Source: Micromonospora trifolii
Lineage (GTDB): Bacteria > Actinomycetota > Actinomycetes > Mycobacteriales > Micromonosporaceae
Assembly (NCBI RefSeq): GCF_022229005.1
Contig: NZ_JAKKFD010000066.1
Location: 124,001 to 188,000, forward strand
DNA: 64,000 nucleotides
Direction of reading: 5' to 3'
Part shown: positions 25,090 to 33,842 of the stretch, in pieces
How positions within the stretch are numbered: position 1 is the first letter of the stretch
How the letters are laid out: each line of letters opens with the position of its first letter
The notes under the pieces: model-generated
What the model was told of the DNA's origin: nothing
The model's input: the letters and a program-made list of their open reading frames with translations, nothing else
The model's database searches: none
Translations under genes and position numbers: made by a program

Positions 25090-27594
25090 TCAGGCCGGGA
25101 CGAGGTCGCGACATTGGCGCAGGGCGGCCCGGGCGAGGGGCGTGTCACGGCCGGCGATCCCGGCTTCCAGTTCGGCGACGGCCGCCGCGGCCCGCGCCGG
25201 TTCACCTTGCGCGGCTGCGGCCTCGGCCAGCACCAGCACCGCGTCGGCGGCCCACGCCAGGATGCCCTTTCCGCGTACCACAGACAGCGCCTCCGCCGCG
25301 TGTCGGACCGCCTCGTCCGGTCGCCCGGCCACCGTCAGTCGGGCCAGCGCCGAGAGTGCCTGCACCAGCGGCCAGATCGCGCCCACCCGCCGGGCGTCGG
25401 CGACCACCTCGCGCAGCGCCCGCTCGGCCGACTCCACCTCGTCGCGGCCTCTGTTGCCGCCGCCAAACCCGGCGCATCCCTCGGTGCGGCTGACGCGGCT
25501 GCCGTATGCCCTGCCAGCTCGTTCGGCGGTGACCGTGAGCGCCAGCACTGTCGCCAGTTCCGCCCGCGCGTCCAGCAGGGTGACCGGCATCCGCTCGGCG
25601 CTGGCGACCAACCGGCTGAGCCGTTCGGCGAGCCCGTCCAGTCGGCCGGCGGCCCGATCCAGTGACAGTTCGGTCGCCTCCACGAGGGACGCCAGCCGCT
25701 CGTACCCCGTCTGGTCGACCAGCGCCCGACCGGCCGCCAGCAGCGCTTCGGCCTGCTCCGGGTGGCCGGCGTGCAGCGCGCCCTGCGCCCAGTTCAGGCA
25801 GGCTCGCGCATGCTCGCGGGGCCGGTCGGCCAGCTCGACGGACGCGCGCAGCTCGGAGATGATCGCCCAGGCCGCCGGGTCGCCCAACTCCAGCAGCAGC
25901 GAGGCTCGGGCGATGCGGACCGCGAGGTGCGCCGCCGGATCCCCGCTGGCCGCCGCGGCGGTCTCCGCCTGCGCGCAGCGGGCCAGGTGGTCGTCGACGT
26001 GCCGGCCGACGACGGTGTCGGGGGCGGCCAGCACCGCGAGCGCCTGGGCCTTGCGGCGCGGCGCACGCAGGTACGGCACGGCACGCTCGATCTCGGTGTA
26101 CCCGCGCAGCGCCTCGCCCTGCTGGCGCAGCATCCGCCCGAGCACCAGACCCAGCTCACCCCGGGCTCCCGGCGGCAGCCGTCGGTCGGCGAGCAGCCGT
26201 TCCAGCACCGGGATCGCGTCGGCCTGGCTGAGCCCGTCGATGGCCGACCGGCCCAGCTTCGCGGCGAGCCGAACCCGTACCGGTCGGGGCAGCTCGGCGA
26301 TGTCCATCGTCTGGAGCAGGAAACTGGCGGCGGTCGCGTCGTCGCCGCGTTCGGTGGCCAGGTCGGCGGCCGCCTCCGCGTTGCGGACGAAGTCGGCCCC
26401 GCTGCCGGCCCGACGGTAGTGGTGCGCCAACTGGGCCACCGGCCTCGGCAGTTCCTGCTCCAACACTCGCGCCACCCGCAGGTGCAGCCACTCCCGGCTC
26501 TCCCGGGACACCAGGTCGTACACCACCTGGCGGGCCAGGTCGTGGCGGAACCGCAGGCCGTCCCCGGCGTCGTGCAGCAGACCCGCCCGGTGCGCGGCGG
26601 TCAACGCCGCGCCGATCGCCACCCGGTCCAGGCCGAGCACCGAGGCGAGAATGCGCTGATCGGGCGCCATCCCCAGTACGGCCGCCGCGCCGAGCACCTC
26701 CCGGGTGGCCTCGTCGAGTGGGCGCAGCCGCCAGAGCAGCACGTCCCGGAGGACGAACGGGACACTGTCGTCCGCCAACGGGTCGCCGCCCCGCTCGGCG
26801 AGTGTCCGCAGCACCTCCTCGACCACGAACGGGATGCCGGCGGTGCGGTCGAGCAGGGTGGCGGTCAGCTGCTGCGGCGGATCATCGAGCCGCAGGGTGC
26901 GGGCCGCCAGGCGGCGTACGTCGTCGGCGTCCAGCGGGCTGAGCGCAACGCGCGTGACGCTCCACGGGGGAGTTCGCGCCAGGGCGTCGTGGATCGGCGT
27001 ACTGCCCCCCGGCGTCGCCGTACGCGCGGTCAGCACCACGGCCAGCCCTTCCACCGGGTGCGTGCTCAGGTAGGCGAGGAGTTCGCAGGTCGCCGGGTCC
27101 GCCCAGTGCAGATCCTCCAGCAACAGCGTGGCCGGGCTCAGCGCGGCGAGCACCGCCGCGACGGCGCGGAGCAGGCGATGTCGCTCGGCCGCCGGGTCGA
27201 CCAACGGGGGCGGCGCGTCCGGCAGTACGTCGGCCAGTTCCGGCAGGAGCGGCGCGAGTGCGCCGGCCACCGGGCTGAGCGGACCGAGTTGGGCGGCGCC
27301 GCCCCGGATCGCGTCCAGCAGCACGCCGAGCGGGAAGGGCTCCGGCACGTCGTCACACTCGCCGATGAGGTGCCGCCCGGGGAGTTCGGCGAGCAGTTCG
27401 GCGACAAGTCGACTCTTGCCGATTCCCGGCTCGCCCTCCAGCAGGATCAGGCAGGGCGGGTTTGCGGCGAGCCGGCGTAGCTGCGCCAGCTCCGCCGCGC
27501 GGCCGACGAACTCGACGGGCCCGCGCAGACGTTCGGGGCGGACGGGAGTCGGGCTCCCGCCGCCCCGTGTCTTGTCCTCGCCGCTGTCGATCAC
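25090..27594 (-). CDS. AAA/STAND-type ATPase with helical repeats, resembling LuxR-family LAL proteins but lacking the HTH
   Basis: 834 aa. Walker A GEPGIGKSR (about residues 56-64), Walker B TLLLEDLHWAD (about 160), then a long alpha-helical TPR-like region. This is the layout of large ATP-binding LuxR (LAL) regulators such as MalT, but the protein ends after the TPR region (RQCRDLVPA) without the usual C-terminal LuxR helix-turn-helix. It may be a truncated regulator or a non-DNA-binding adaptor. A peptide GSRVSRTEGCAGFGGGNRG (about 699-717) interrupts the helical repeats and looks inserted. The GTG start is not strongly supported by a ribosome-binding site. Confidence 0.7.
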   Translation of the reverse strand: MIDSGEDKTRGGGSPTPVRPERLRGPVEFVGRAAELAQLRRLAANPPCLILLEGEPGIGKSRLVAELLAELPGRHLIGECDDVPEPFPLGVLLDAIRGGAAQLGPLSPVAGALAPLLPELADVLPDAPPPLVDPAAERHRLLRAVAAVLAALSPATLLLEDLHWADPATCELLAYLSTHPVEGLAVVLTARTATPGGSTPIHDALARTPPWSVTRVALSPLDADDVRRLAARTLRLDDPPQQLTATLLDRTAGIPFVVEEVLRTLAERGGDPLADDSVPFVLRDVLLWRLRPLDEATREVLGAAAVLGMAPDQRILASVLGLDRVAIGAALTAAHRAGLLHDAGDGLRFRHDLARQVVYDLVSRESREWLHLRVARVLEQELPRPVAQLAHHYRRAGSGADFVRNAEAAADLATERGDDATAASFLLQTMDIAELPRPVRVRLAAKLGRSAIDGLSQADAIPVLERLLADRRLPPGARGELGLVLGRMLRQQGEALRGYTEIERAVPYLRAPRRKAQALAVLAAPDTVVGRHVDDHLARCAQAETAAAASGDPAAHLAVRIARASLLLELGDPAAWAIISELRASVELADRPREHARACLNWAQGALHAGHPEQAEALLAAGRALVDQTGYERLASLVEATELSLDRAAGRLDGLAERLSRLVASAERMPVTLLDARAELATVLALTVTAERAGRAYGSRVSRTEGCAGFGGGNRGRDEVESAERALREVVADARRVGAIWPLVQALSALARLTVAGRPDEAVRHAAEALSVVRGKGILAWAADAVLVLAEAAAAQGEPARAAAAVAELEAGIAGRDTPLARAALRQCRDLVPA

Positions 27595-27619
27595 CGTGGG
27601 CCGAGCAGATCACCTCTGC

Positions 27620-27678
27620 CCGGCGGGACGGTGGGCCGGCGGACCAGCGGTGACCTGGGTCACACGCCGTCCCGCCGG
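27620..27678 (-). terminator. Stem-loop downstream of the subtilase gene
   Basis: CCGGCGGGACGG (27620-27631) pairs perfectly with CCGTCCCGCCGG (27667-27678); the 35-nt loop holds a smaller inverted repeat TGACC-TG-GGTCA. It lies 13 bp after the protease stop on the minus strand, in the 97-bp gap before the ATPase gene, and is a likely terminator separating the two. Confidence 0.6.
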
Positions 27679-27691
27679 CCCGTCGGAACGC

Positions 27692-30600
27692 TCAGGACTG
27701 GACGGTGACCGGCACGGTCTTCAGCGAGCCGTCACCGTTGCGGAACTCCAGCACCCCGAGGTAGCGCTGACCCGGAGCGAGACCGAACCAGCGCAGCGTC
27801 AGGTTCGCCGTCGCGCCCGGCCGCACACTGCGCTGCTTCGGGTCGATGGTGAACCGGCCGGTGGAGGTGCCCGGCGCGCCCGGCAGATAACTGGTCACGG
27901 TGTACGCGTTCGCGCCGTCAGTGATGTTCTCGGTGAACTCCTGCTCGACGACCACTATGTAGTCCCCGGCGCCGTCCGGCAGGGTCACCTTGGCGCCGTC
28001 CCGGCCGCTGGCCGTGGCGGTGACGAACTTCCCGGACATGTCATAGACGTTGAGGCTGAACTCGGTGCACTCCATCACCCCCTCCTCGTCGTCCCAGTCG
28101 ATGTGGGAGCAGGTGGGCCGCTGCGACGTCACCTGGACGAGTGGGCTGCGGGTCCCGGCCGGCACGTGCAGGGTGGTCCTGCTGATGGACGCGGGCAGCG
28201 GCACCGGCAGGTTGTTCGACGTACTCCAGTCCCAGCTCGGTCCGTCGCCCTGGAGGGTGACCACGTTGCTGGTGCCCGAGGTCAGGCCGGAGAGCTGGGA
28301 GATCAGCTGACCCTGGTAGCCGATCTCGGCGGCGATCCGGACGCTGCCGAAGGTGCCCCTGCCGGTGATGGCGTCGGGGGCGACCAGCCCGGAGTTGTGC
28401 ACGACCAGTGGGCTGCGTACCGCGTGCTTGAACTGGTCGCGCCAGGTCAGCGAACCGTCGGCCCAGATGTCGAACGCGCCGCCCGTGTTGGTGACCTCGA
28501 CTGTGAAGCGGGCGCTCTTGCCCGGCCGGATCTGCAGCTTCTTCGGGGTGACAGTGACCTTGTAGCCCGGCGGGGCCTGCACCGACGAGGAGTAGGTGCT
28601 GGTCTTGTCGCTGACGTTGGTGACCGTACGGGTCACTGTCTGCTTGCCCACCATCCGGCCCAGCGAGATGGACGGGTAGTTGAGCTGCGCCGTGTCGATC
28701 GCCCCGGCTGCGTCGCAGCCGTCCAGGTCACCGAGCCCGTAGTCGCCGCCCCGGTCGGCGGACACCCCGCACAGGTACTGGATCCAGTCCTGCTGGTTCG
28801 AGTCGTAGACCAGACCCGGGTCGAAGGCGCTGCCCGGCTCGACCTGGCCGGCACCGTAGTTCAGCGGAGTCGCGTCGTACGTGCCGATCTTGATGGGGTT
28901 GCCCTTGTCGGTCTTGTCGACCGCGCTGGTCATCAGCGCCGAGCGGACCGCCGCCGGCGACCAGCCGGGGTGCTTGGCCAGCAGGAGGGCGGCGATACCG
29001 GCGATGTGCGGCGCCGCCATCGAGGTGCCCGACTCCAGCGCGAAGTCGTTGCCACCGATGGACGGGGAGAACGCGGCGACGATGTCCTGACCGGGCGCGC
29101 TGATGTCCGGCTTGAGCAGCTCACCCGCGTTCAGGTTCGACGGGCCCGCCGAGGAGAACGCGGCGACCGCTGGCGCCTCGACAATCTCCAGCTTGCTCGG
29201 CGAGATGGTCGCCGTGGCGTTGCCCTTGGCGACGTACGCGGTGACCACGGCCAGGTCGACCTCGTTGATGTGCACTGTCGGCACGGCCTGCACGTCGGCG
29301 TTCAGGGAGTTCAGCTCGTCGTTGTACAGCACCATGCCGACGCCGCCGGCCCGCGCCACCTCGATGCTCTTGTCGGTACGCGGGATCTCGCCCCGCAGGC
29401 AGAGAACGATCGCGCCCTTGACCTTGGCCGGATCCAACGTGTCGTCGGCGCAGAGGCCGGCACCGTAGGCGCCGTCGGGGTCGGTCGCGCTGTCCTTGGC
29501 GAAGACCAGTCGGGCCGGCCCGACGCCGGTCTCACCCATGCCCACACCGGCGATGGTGGTGCCGTTGCCGAGGGTGAGCTTCCGGGTGTTCTGCCGATCG
29601 GTAGTGCTCGCGGCCACGGTGGTCAGCCAGGGCGTCGAGTTGTCGACGGTGTTGGCGAACGGGCCGGAGTTGCCGGCGGCGGCGGCGACGAACACCCCGG
29701 CGGCGGCCGCGTTGAAGAACGTCGCGTCGACAGCCCCGAACCGCTCGGTGTCGTCACCGATCGAGTAGTTGATGACGTCGACGCCGTCCGCGACCGCGTC
29801 GTCGATGGCGTGCACGATGTCGATGTCGGTGCCGGTAGCTCCGCCCGCACCGTTGTCGTACAAAGCCTTGTAGATCGCCAACCGCGCGGCCGGCGCCATG
29901 CCGGAGATCATGCCCAGGTCCTGGGTGCCCGACGTGGCCCGCACGCCGTGGATACCGGCCGCGGTGCTGGCGGTGTGGGTGCCGTGGCCGTTGCGGTCGC
30001 GCGGCGAGGAGTAGTCGTCCGGGAACGCGTCGGCGATGCCGCTGTCGTTGTACCAGCGCGCCCCGATCACCTTGTTGTTGCAGGTGACCGGCGCCTCGAC
30101 GCCGACGTCGCAGGTGCCCTTCCACTTGCCGTCGATGACGGCCTGGTCGGGGCGCGGGCTGGGCAGCGGCGCGAAGCTCGCGCTCTCCGGCCAGTAACCG
30201 CTGTCGATGATCCCGATGATCACGCCCTCACCGGCGTGGGAGTCTCCACCGAACTCCTTCTTCCACACCCCGCCCTTGCCGGTCAGGCCCAGGTAGTCGG
30301 GGGTGTGCGAGGTGGCGGCGTGCACCTTCTGGCTCTCGTACACAGCGCGGACGCCGCTGGTGGCGCGCAGCCGGGCGGCCTGCGGCCCGGTCAGGTCGGC
30401 GGCGAAGCCGTTGAACGCGGTCTCCATGGTGACGCGGGTGCGCTCGGCCGGCACACCGACGTGGTCCAGCACCGTCTTACGCTGCCGGCGCAGGTGATCC
30501 CGGTACGCGTTGGCGCTGCCGGACGTGCGGTTCAGCTTGGCCCCGTCGACCGGCTTGGTCGCCGCGATCCCGGGAACCCCGCCGGTGTAGGTGGCCAGCG

Positions 30601-30769
30601 GCTCCTCGGCGAGTTGGACGAGGTAGCGGGCGGTCGGCCCACTGCTCGCCGGCGCGGCGCTGGCATTGGCGGGCAGGCTGGTCAGGCCGGCCGCGGTCAG
30701 CGCCACGGCGGCCAGCATGCTGACCCCGTACCTGGCTCGTCCGGTCCGATGTGCGTTCGGTTGTGGCAC
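27692..30769 (-). CDS. Secreted subtilisin-like serine protease (S8 family, PA-domain type)
   Basis: 1025 aa from the GTG at 30769, which follows GGAGGCAACGAC. It has a signal peptide (to about residue 38, ASAAPA), an inhibitor_I9 propeptide (about 45-150), and an S8 catalytic domain with Asp189 (GIIDSGYWPES), His262 (RNGHGTH) and Ser583 (SGTSMAAPHIAG). A PA-like domain is inserted before the serine (ALCADDTLDPAKVKGAIVLCLRG, split). C-terminal Fn3-like beta domains (TVTRTVTNVSDKTSTYSSSV, split) follow. This is the cucumisin-like layout. Probable extracellular nutrient protease; maturation by propeptide removal is inferred. Confidence 0.92.
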   Translation of the reverse strand: MPQPNAHRTGRARYGVSMLAAVALTAAGLTSLPANASAAPASSGPTARYLVQLAEEPLATYTGGVPGIAATKPVDGAKLNRTSGSANAYRDHLRRQRKTVLDHVGVPAERTRVTMETAFNGFAADLTGPQAARLRATSGVRAVYESQKVHAATSHTPDYLGLTGKGGVWKKEFGGDSHAGEGVIIGIIDSGYWPESASFAPLPSPRPDQAVIDGKWKGTCDVGVEAPVTCNNKVIGARWYNDSGIADAFPDDYSSPRDRNGHGTHTASTAAGIHGVRATSGTQDLGMISGMAPAARLAIYKALYDNGAGGATGTDIDIVHAIDDAVADGVDVINYSIGDDTERFGAVDATFFNAAAAGVFVAAAAGNSGPFANTVDNSTPWLTTVAASTTDRQNTRKLTLGNGTTIAGVGMGETGVGPARLVFAKDSATDPDGAYGAGLCADDTLDPAKVKGAIVLCLRGEIPRTDKSIEVARAGGVGMVLYNDELNSLNADVQAVPTVHINEVDLAVVTAYVAKGNATATISPSKLEIVEAPAVAAFSSAGPSNLNAGELLKPDISAPGQDIVAAFSPSIGGNDFALESGTSMAAPHIAGIAALLLAKHPGWSPAAVRSALMTSAVDKTDKGNPIKIGTYDATPLNYGAGQVEPGSAFDPGLVYDSNQQDWIQYLCGVSADRGGDYGLGDLDGCDAAGAIDTAQLNYPSISLGRMVGKQTVTRTVTNVSDKTSTYSSSVQAPPGYKVTVTPKKLQIRPGKSARFTVEVTNTGGAFDIWADGSLTWRDQFKHAVRSPLVVHNSGLVAPDAITGRGTFGSVRIAAEIGYQGQLISQLSGLTSGTSNVVTLQGDGPSWDWSTSNNLPVPLPASISRTTLHVPAGTRSPLVQVTSQRPTCSHIDWDDEEGVMECTEFSLNVYDMSGKFVTATASGRDGAKVTLPDGAGDYIVVVEQEFTENITDGANAYTVTSYLPGAPGTSTGRFTIDPKQRSVRPGATANLTLRWFGLAPGQRYLGVLEFRNGDGSLKTVPVTVQS

Positions 30770-30940
30770 GTCGTTGCCTCCACGTTCGGTGCCGGCCGCC
30801 ACGACTGATGACGGTGGCCGAAACCTAGGATCGGTATCGATCATCGAGAAGCACCCGTAACCTGGCTGTCATCTTGGAAACAAGCTCGTAACACAACGGG
30901 TACTTTGCGCGTCATTTGGCAGCGCCGACATGGGGGATCC

Positions 30941-31738
30941 GTGCCATTCGGTGGGTTACCTGTGCCGTCGGTCGAGTCGGCCTTCGTGGTCTTCGACGCC
31001 CAGGACTCCGGATGCCTGTCCTACGGGGTCGAGGAGGCGGGTCGCCGCTGGCTCGTCAAGAAGGCAACCACTGTCGAGGGCCGGGCGTCCCTCGACCGGG
31101 CCTGCGCGGTGCACGCCACCGTCCGCCACCCGGCCATCGTCCGTCCCATCCGGACGATCCACGGCGCGGCTGGTCCTACGCTCGTCTACCACTGGTGCGA
31201 CGGCAGCGTCCTGAATCACGCCACGGTGCACGGTGCGGACCGCAGCGGGCTGACCCGGTTCCAGCAGTTGCCGGTCCCGCAGGTCGAGGTGGCGCTCGAC
31301 GCGATCCTCGACGCCCACCTCACCGTCAGCGCCGCCGGCCTCGTCGCGGTCGACCTCTACGACGGCTGCTTCCTGTACGACTTCGCCGGCAGCCGGATGC
31401 GGCTGATCGACCTCGACGAGTACCGTCCGGGTCCGTTCGTGCTTGCGGCGGATCGGCTGCCAGGTTCACGTCGCTACATGGCGCCGGAGGAGTTCACCCG
31501 CGGCTCGGTCATCGACGAACGGACCACAGTGCACGCTCTCGGCCGTACCCTGCACCACCTGCTCGATGCGCCGGAGGACCGGCGCGGCCCTCGGGATGGT
31601 CGGCAGAGTTCACCAACGGCCTGGCGGGGCACCAGCGAGCAGCGCCGGGTCGTGGAACGAGCAACGAGACAGGCGCCGACCGCCCGGTACCCCGACGTGC
31701 CAGCGCTGGTCCACGCCTGGCGGCTGGCGACACGCTGA
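30941..31738 (+). CDS. Protein-kinase-like protein with degenerate catalytic loop
   Basis: 265 aa from the GTG at 30941 (GGGGGA upstream; a TTG at 30905 is an alternative). It keeps some Ser/Thr-kinase landmarks: a lysine pair in WLVKKATT (VAIK position), AVDLYDGCFLYDF where HRDLKxxN should be, LIDLDEY at the DFG position, and YMAPEE as the APE motif. The catalytic loop His-Arg is Ala-Val and the glycine-rich loop is weak, so it is either an atypical small-substrate kinase or a pseudokinase. No membrane or sensor domain. Divergent from the protease. Confidence 0.65.
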   Translation: MPFGGLPVPSVESAFVVFDAQDSGCLSYGVEEAGRRWLVKKATTVEGRASLDRACAVHATVRHPAIVRPIRTIHGAAGPTLVYHWCDGSVLNHATVHGADRSGLTRFQQLPVPQVEVALDAILDAHLTVSAAGLVAVDLYDGCFLYDFAGSRMRLIDLDEYRPGPFVLAADRLPGSRRYMAPEEFTRGSVIDERTTVHALGRTLHHLLDAPEDRRGPRDGRQSSPTAWRGTSEQRRVVERATRQAPTARYPDVPALVHAWRLATR

Positions 31739-31839
31739 AGCAGGCAGCGGAGCGTCCCCGCCAGACGTGGGCCACCCGGGACCATGCGCGGATGTGGTTG
31801 CCCGGCTTGAAGGGGTGCTTGGGCCTCGGCCGTCTGCTC

Positions 31840-33090
31840 TTACGTTCGTCGGTGGTAGTGGTTGCGGCGGGGGAGTTGTTCGGGGTCGAGCCAGGCTGGT
31901 GGGACGAATTCGGGGTGGCCGTCGCCGGCCAGGTGCACTGTCCAGTCGCTGTGGTGTAGGTGGCGGTGGTGGTGGCCGCAGAGCAGGACGGCGTTGTCGA
32001 GGCTGGTGTCGCCGCCGTCGGCCCAGTGCCGGATGTGGTGGGCGTGGCACCAGCGCGGTGGTCGGTCGCAGCCGGGGAACGCGCAGCCGCGGTCGCGGAG
32101 TATGAGGGCGCGGCGTAGTGGCCCGGTGATGAGGCGGCGTTGTCGGCCGACGTCGAGGACTTGGCCGGTGGCGCCGAGGACGGCGGGCAGGATGGTGGCG
32201 TCGCAGGCGAGCCGGCGCACGGTGTCCGGGGCGAGGCTGAGGCCGGTGTCGAGCGTGCCGGCACCGAGTTGCCGGGTCAGTCCGTCGTAGCTGGTGGTGA
32301 CGACGATCTGCGCCGGGTCGCCGCCGCTGTCGGGTAGCTCACTGGTGCGGAGGGCGAGTCGGCAGACATCGGCGAGGGCGTCGTGGCGGCGTTGTCCGGG
32401 GGAGCGGGTGTCGTCGGGGCCGGAGGGCGCGGTCAGTGGGTCGATGGCGGCGCGGAACAGGCCGGCGGTTTCGGCGTCGAGGGTGCCGGTGAGTCGCAGT
32501 CGGCCGTCGGTCTGTTCGGACAGGGTGAGGTGCTGGTCGCGGGCGGCGCGGCGTGCTTGTGCGTGCAGGGCGGCGTGGGCGGCGGCGTCGGCGATGTCGG
32601 GGGCGACGTGGTCGAGGATGCGGGTGCCGAGTTTGCGCAGGTGGGTGGGGTCGAACTGGGCGGCCCAGCCGGTGAGCAGGCTGACGGCCTTGTCGGCGGC
32701 CTGCGTGCCGGCGGTGGCCTGGACGGTGTCGACGGTGTCGGTGATGACTCGGGCCTGGTCGAGGGTGAGGTGCCCGTCGGCTAGGGCTTGTCGGATGCCG
32801 GGGTTGCCGGTGTCGAGGGCGGTGGCGAGGTCGATCAGGCGGCGGGCGGCGGGGACGGTGAGTCGTAGTCGTTCGCGCAGCCACACGGCGGTGTTGGAGG
32901 CGCCCTGGGCGCGGGCGGTGCCGCGGCCGTCGATCTCGCGGATGAGGGTGAGGGTGACGGCGGCGAGGCGGTGCTGAAGGCGGTGCGCGGCGTCGAGCGC
33001 GGCGATCAGGTCATGTTCCGGGAGCGGCCATGCGGGGGCGTCGACGCAGGCGGCGACCGCGTCGTCTGCCTGCGCCAACTCCTCGACCAT
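31840..33090 (-). CDS. DUF222 / HNH endonuclease-domain protein (13E12-repeat type)
   Basis: 416 aa. The N-terminal two thirds is the helical DUF222 region (LTLDQARVITDTVD, LTGTLDAETAGLFRAAID). The C-terminus is a zinc-type HNH module: CAFPGCDRPPRWCHAHHI, then GGDTSLDNAVLLCGHHH, with Cys pairs and the His metal-binding residues intact. Such proteins are multi-copy in actinobacteria, including the REP13E12 family of mycobacteria. Biochemical role unknown; a nicking or homing nuclease is plausible. A LexA-like box lies directly upstream (33101-33116). It is convergent with the kinase-like gene. Confidence 0.85.
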   Translation of the reverse strand: MVEELAQADDAVAACVDAPAWPLPEHDLIAALDAAHRLQHRLAAVTLTLIREIDGRGTARAQGASNTAVWLRERLRLTVPAARRLIDLATALDTGNPGIRQALADGHLTLDQARVITDTVDTVQATAGTQAADKAVSLLTGWAAQFDPTHLRKLGTRILDHVAPDIADAAAHAALHAQARRAARDQHLTLSEQTDGRLRLTGTLDAETAGLFRAAIDPLTAPSGPDDTRSPGQRRHDALADVCRLALRTSELPDSGGDPAQIVVTTSYDGLTRQLGAGTLDTGLSLAPDTVRRLACDATILPAVLGATGQVLDVGRQRRLITGPLRRALILRDRGCAFPGCDRPPRWCHAHHIRHWADGGDTSLDNAVLLCGHHHRHLHHSDWTVHLAGDGHPEFVPPAWLDPEQLPRRNHYHRRT

Positions 33091-33100
33091 GACCCGACAC

Positions 33101-33116
33101 TAGAACAGGTGTACGA
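33101..33116 (-). promoter_or_regulatory. LexA/SOS-box-like site upstream of the DUF222-HNH gene
   Basis: TAGAACAGGTGTACGA matches the actinobacterial SOS consensus TCGAACRNRYGTTYGA at 14 of 16 positions. The site is 11 bp upstream of the ATG at 33090. Several mycobacterial 13E12-family genes are known LexA targets, so DNA-damage control is plausible here. Match read by eye. Confidence 0.6.
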
Positions 33117-33259
33117 CACTTTCAGTCACCATGATCGATTTCCTCGCGGCAGGCAACGTGAAGCCGGTAGCCAGCGCGTAGCCGGCGGGGCGGGGTGGGG
33201 GCTGCGGCTTGGGAGCCTGCCGGCAGTGTCGCTTTGGAGTGTGGCCGTGGGCCGAAGCG

Positions 33260-33739
33260 TCAGTCGCGCCGGACGAGGCCCGGGCCGGCGATGATGTCGA
33301 TGTCGCCGTCCGCGATCTCGTGACCGGCGGCGCAGCGGAGCACGGCGCGGATCGGCTCGCCGCAGTCGTGGTGGGTGGCGACGATGGACGGGCCGGTGTC
33401 GGCGGCGGTCCAGGTGTCGCCCCAGTTGCGCAGTGCGGTGATGACGGGCAGGAGTTCGCGGCCCTTGCGGGTGAGTTGGTACTCGTGGCGAGTGCGCTGC
33501 CCAGGCTCCCGGTAGGGGATTCGTTCGAGCAGTTCGGCGGCGACCATCTCCTTGAGGCGGGCGGCCATGGCGGGTTCGCCGACGCCGACCCGGCGGACGA
33601 AGTCGTCGAAGCGGCGCGTGCCGAGCAGGGCTTCGCGCATGATCAGGACCGTTGACCTGCTGCCCACGATGTCCATCGCCCGGGCCACCGAGCAGTTTTC
33701 GCTCGTCCAGGAATCACGATCGTCTCGTAGGTCCTCCAT
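33260..33739 (-). CDS. HxlR-family winged-helix transcriptional regulator
   Basis: 159 aa. The HxlR core starts with NCSVARAMDIVGSRSTVLIMREALLG and continues through FDDFVRRVGVGEPAMAARLKEMV and a wing with RTRHEYQLTRKGREL. The last 50 residues carry a Cys and His (HHDCGEPIRAVLRCAAGHE) that may be redox- or metal-responsive. It is divergent from the MFS pump gene, with CTGACTT repeats between them, so it most likely controls the pump and itself. Confidence 0.88.
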   Translation of the reverse strand: MEDLRDDRDSWTSENCSVARAMDIVGSRSTVLIMREALLGTRRFDDFVRRVGVGEPAMAARLKEMVAAELLERIPYREPGQRTRHEYQLTRKGRELLPVITALRNWGDTWTAADTGPSIVATHHDCGEPIRAVLRCAAGHEIADGDIDIIAGPGLVRRD

Positions 33740-33753
33740 GCCGTCCAGCCTAC

Positions 33754-33819
33754 CTGACTTGCATGAAGGCTAGCCAGGTGCTTCACTGGGTCGCGCTGAC
33801 TTCAGCATACGCAAGTCAG
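33754..33819. promoter_or_regulatory. Three CTGACTT operator-like motifs between the HxlR and MFS genes
   Basis: CTGACTT occurs at 33754-33760 and 33796-33802, and its complement AAGTCAG at 33813-33819. The last two form an inverted repeat with a 10-bp spacer; the first is followed by GCAT as a related half-site. All lie within the 103-bp divergent gap, matching a two-site HxlR operator. Inferred binder: the adjacent HxlR protein. Confidence 0.6.
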
Positions 33820-33842
33820 ATCACCAGCCTGAAGGATCTTCA

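Noticed and set aside
27128..30808. 1226-codon open frame on the plus strand
   Set aside because: It is antisense to the subtilase and ATPase genes, whose motifs are intact; its composition is the Arg/Gly/Val-rich pattern of a high-GC shadow frame.
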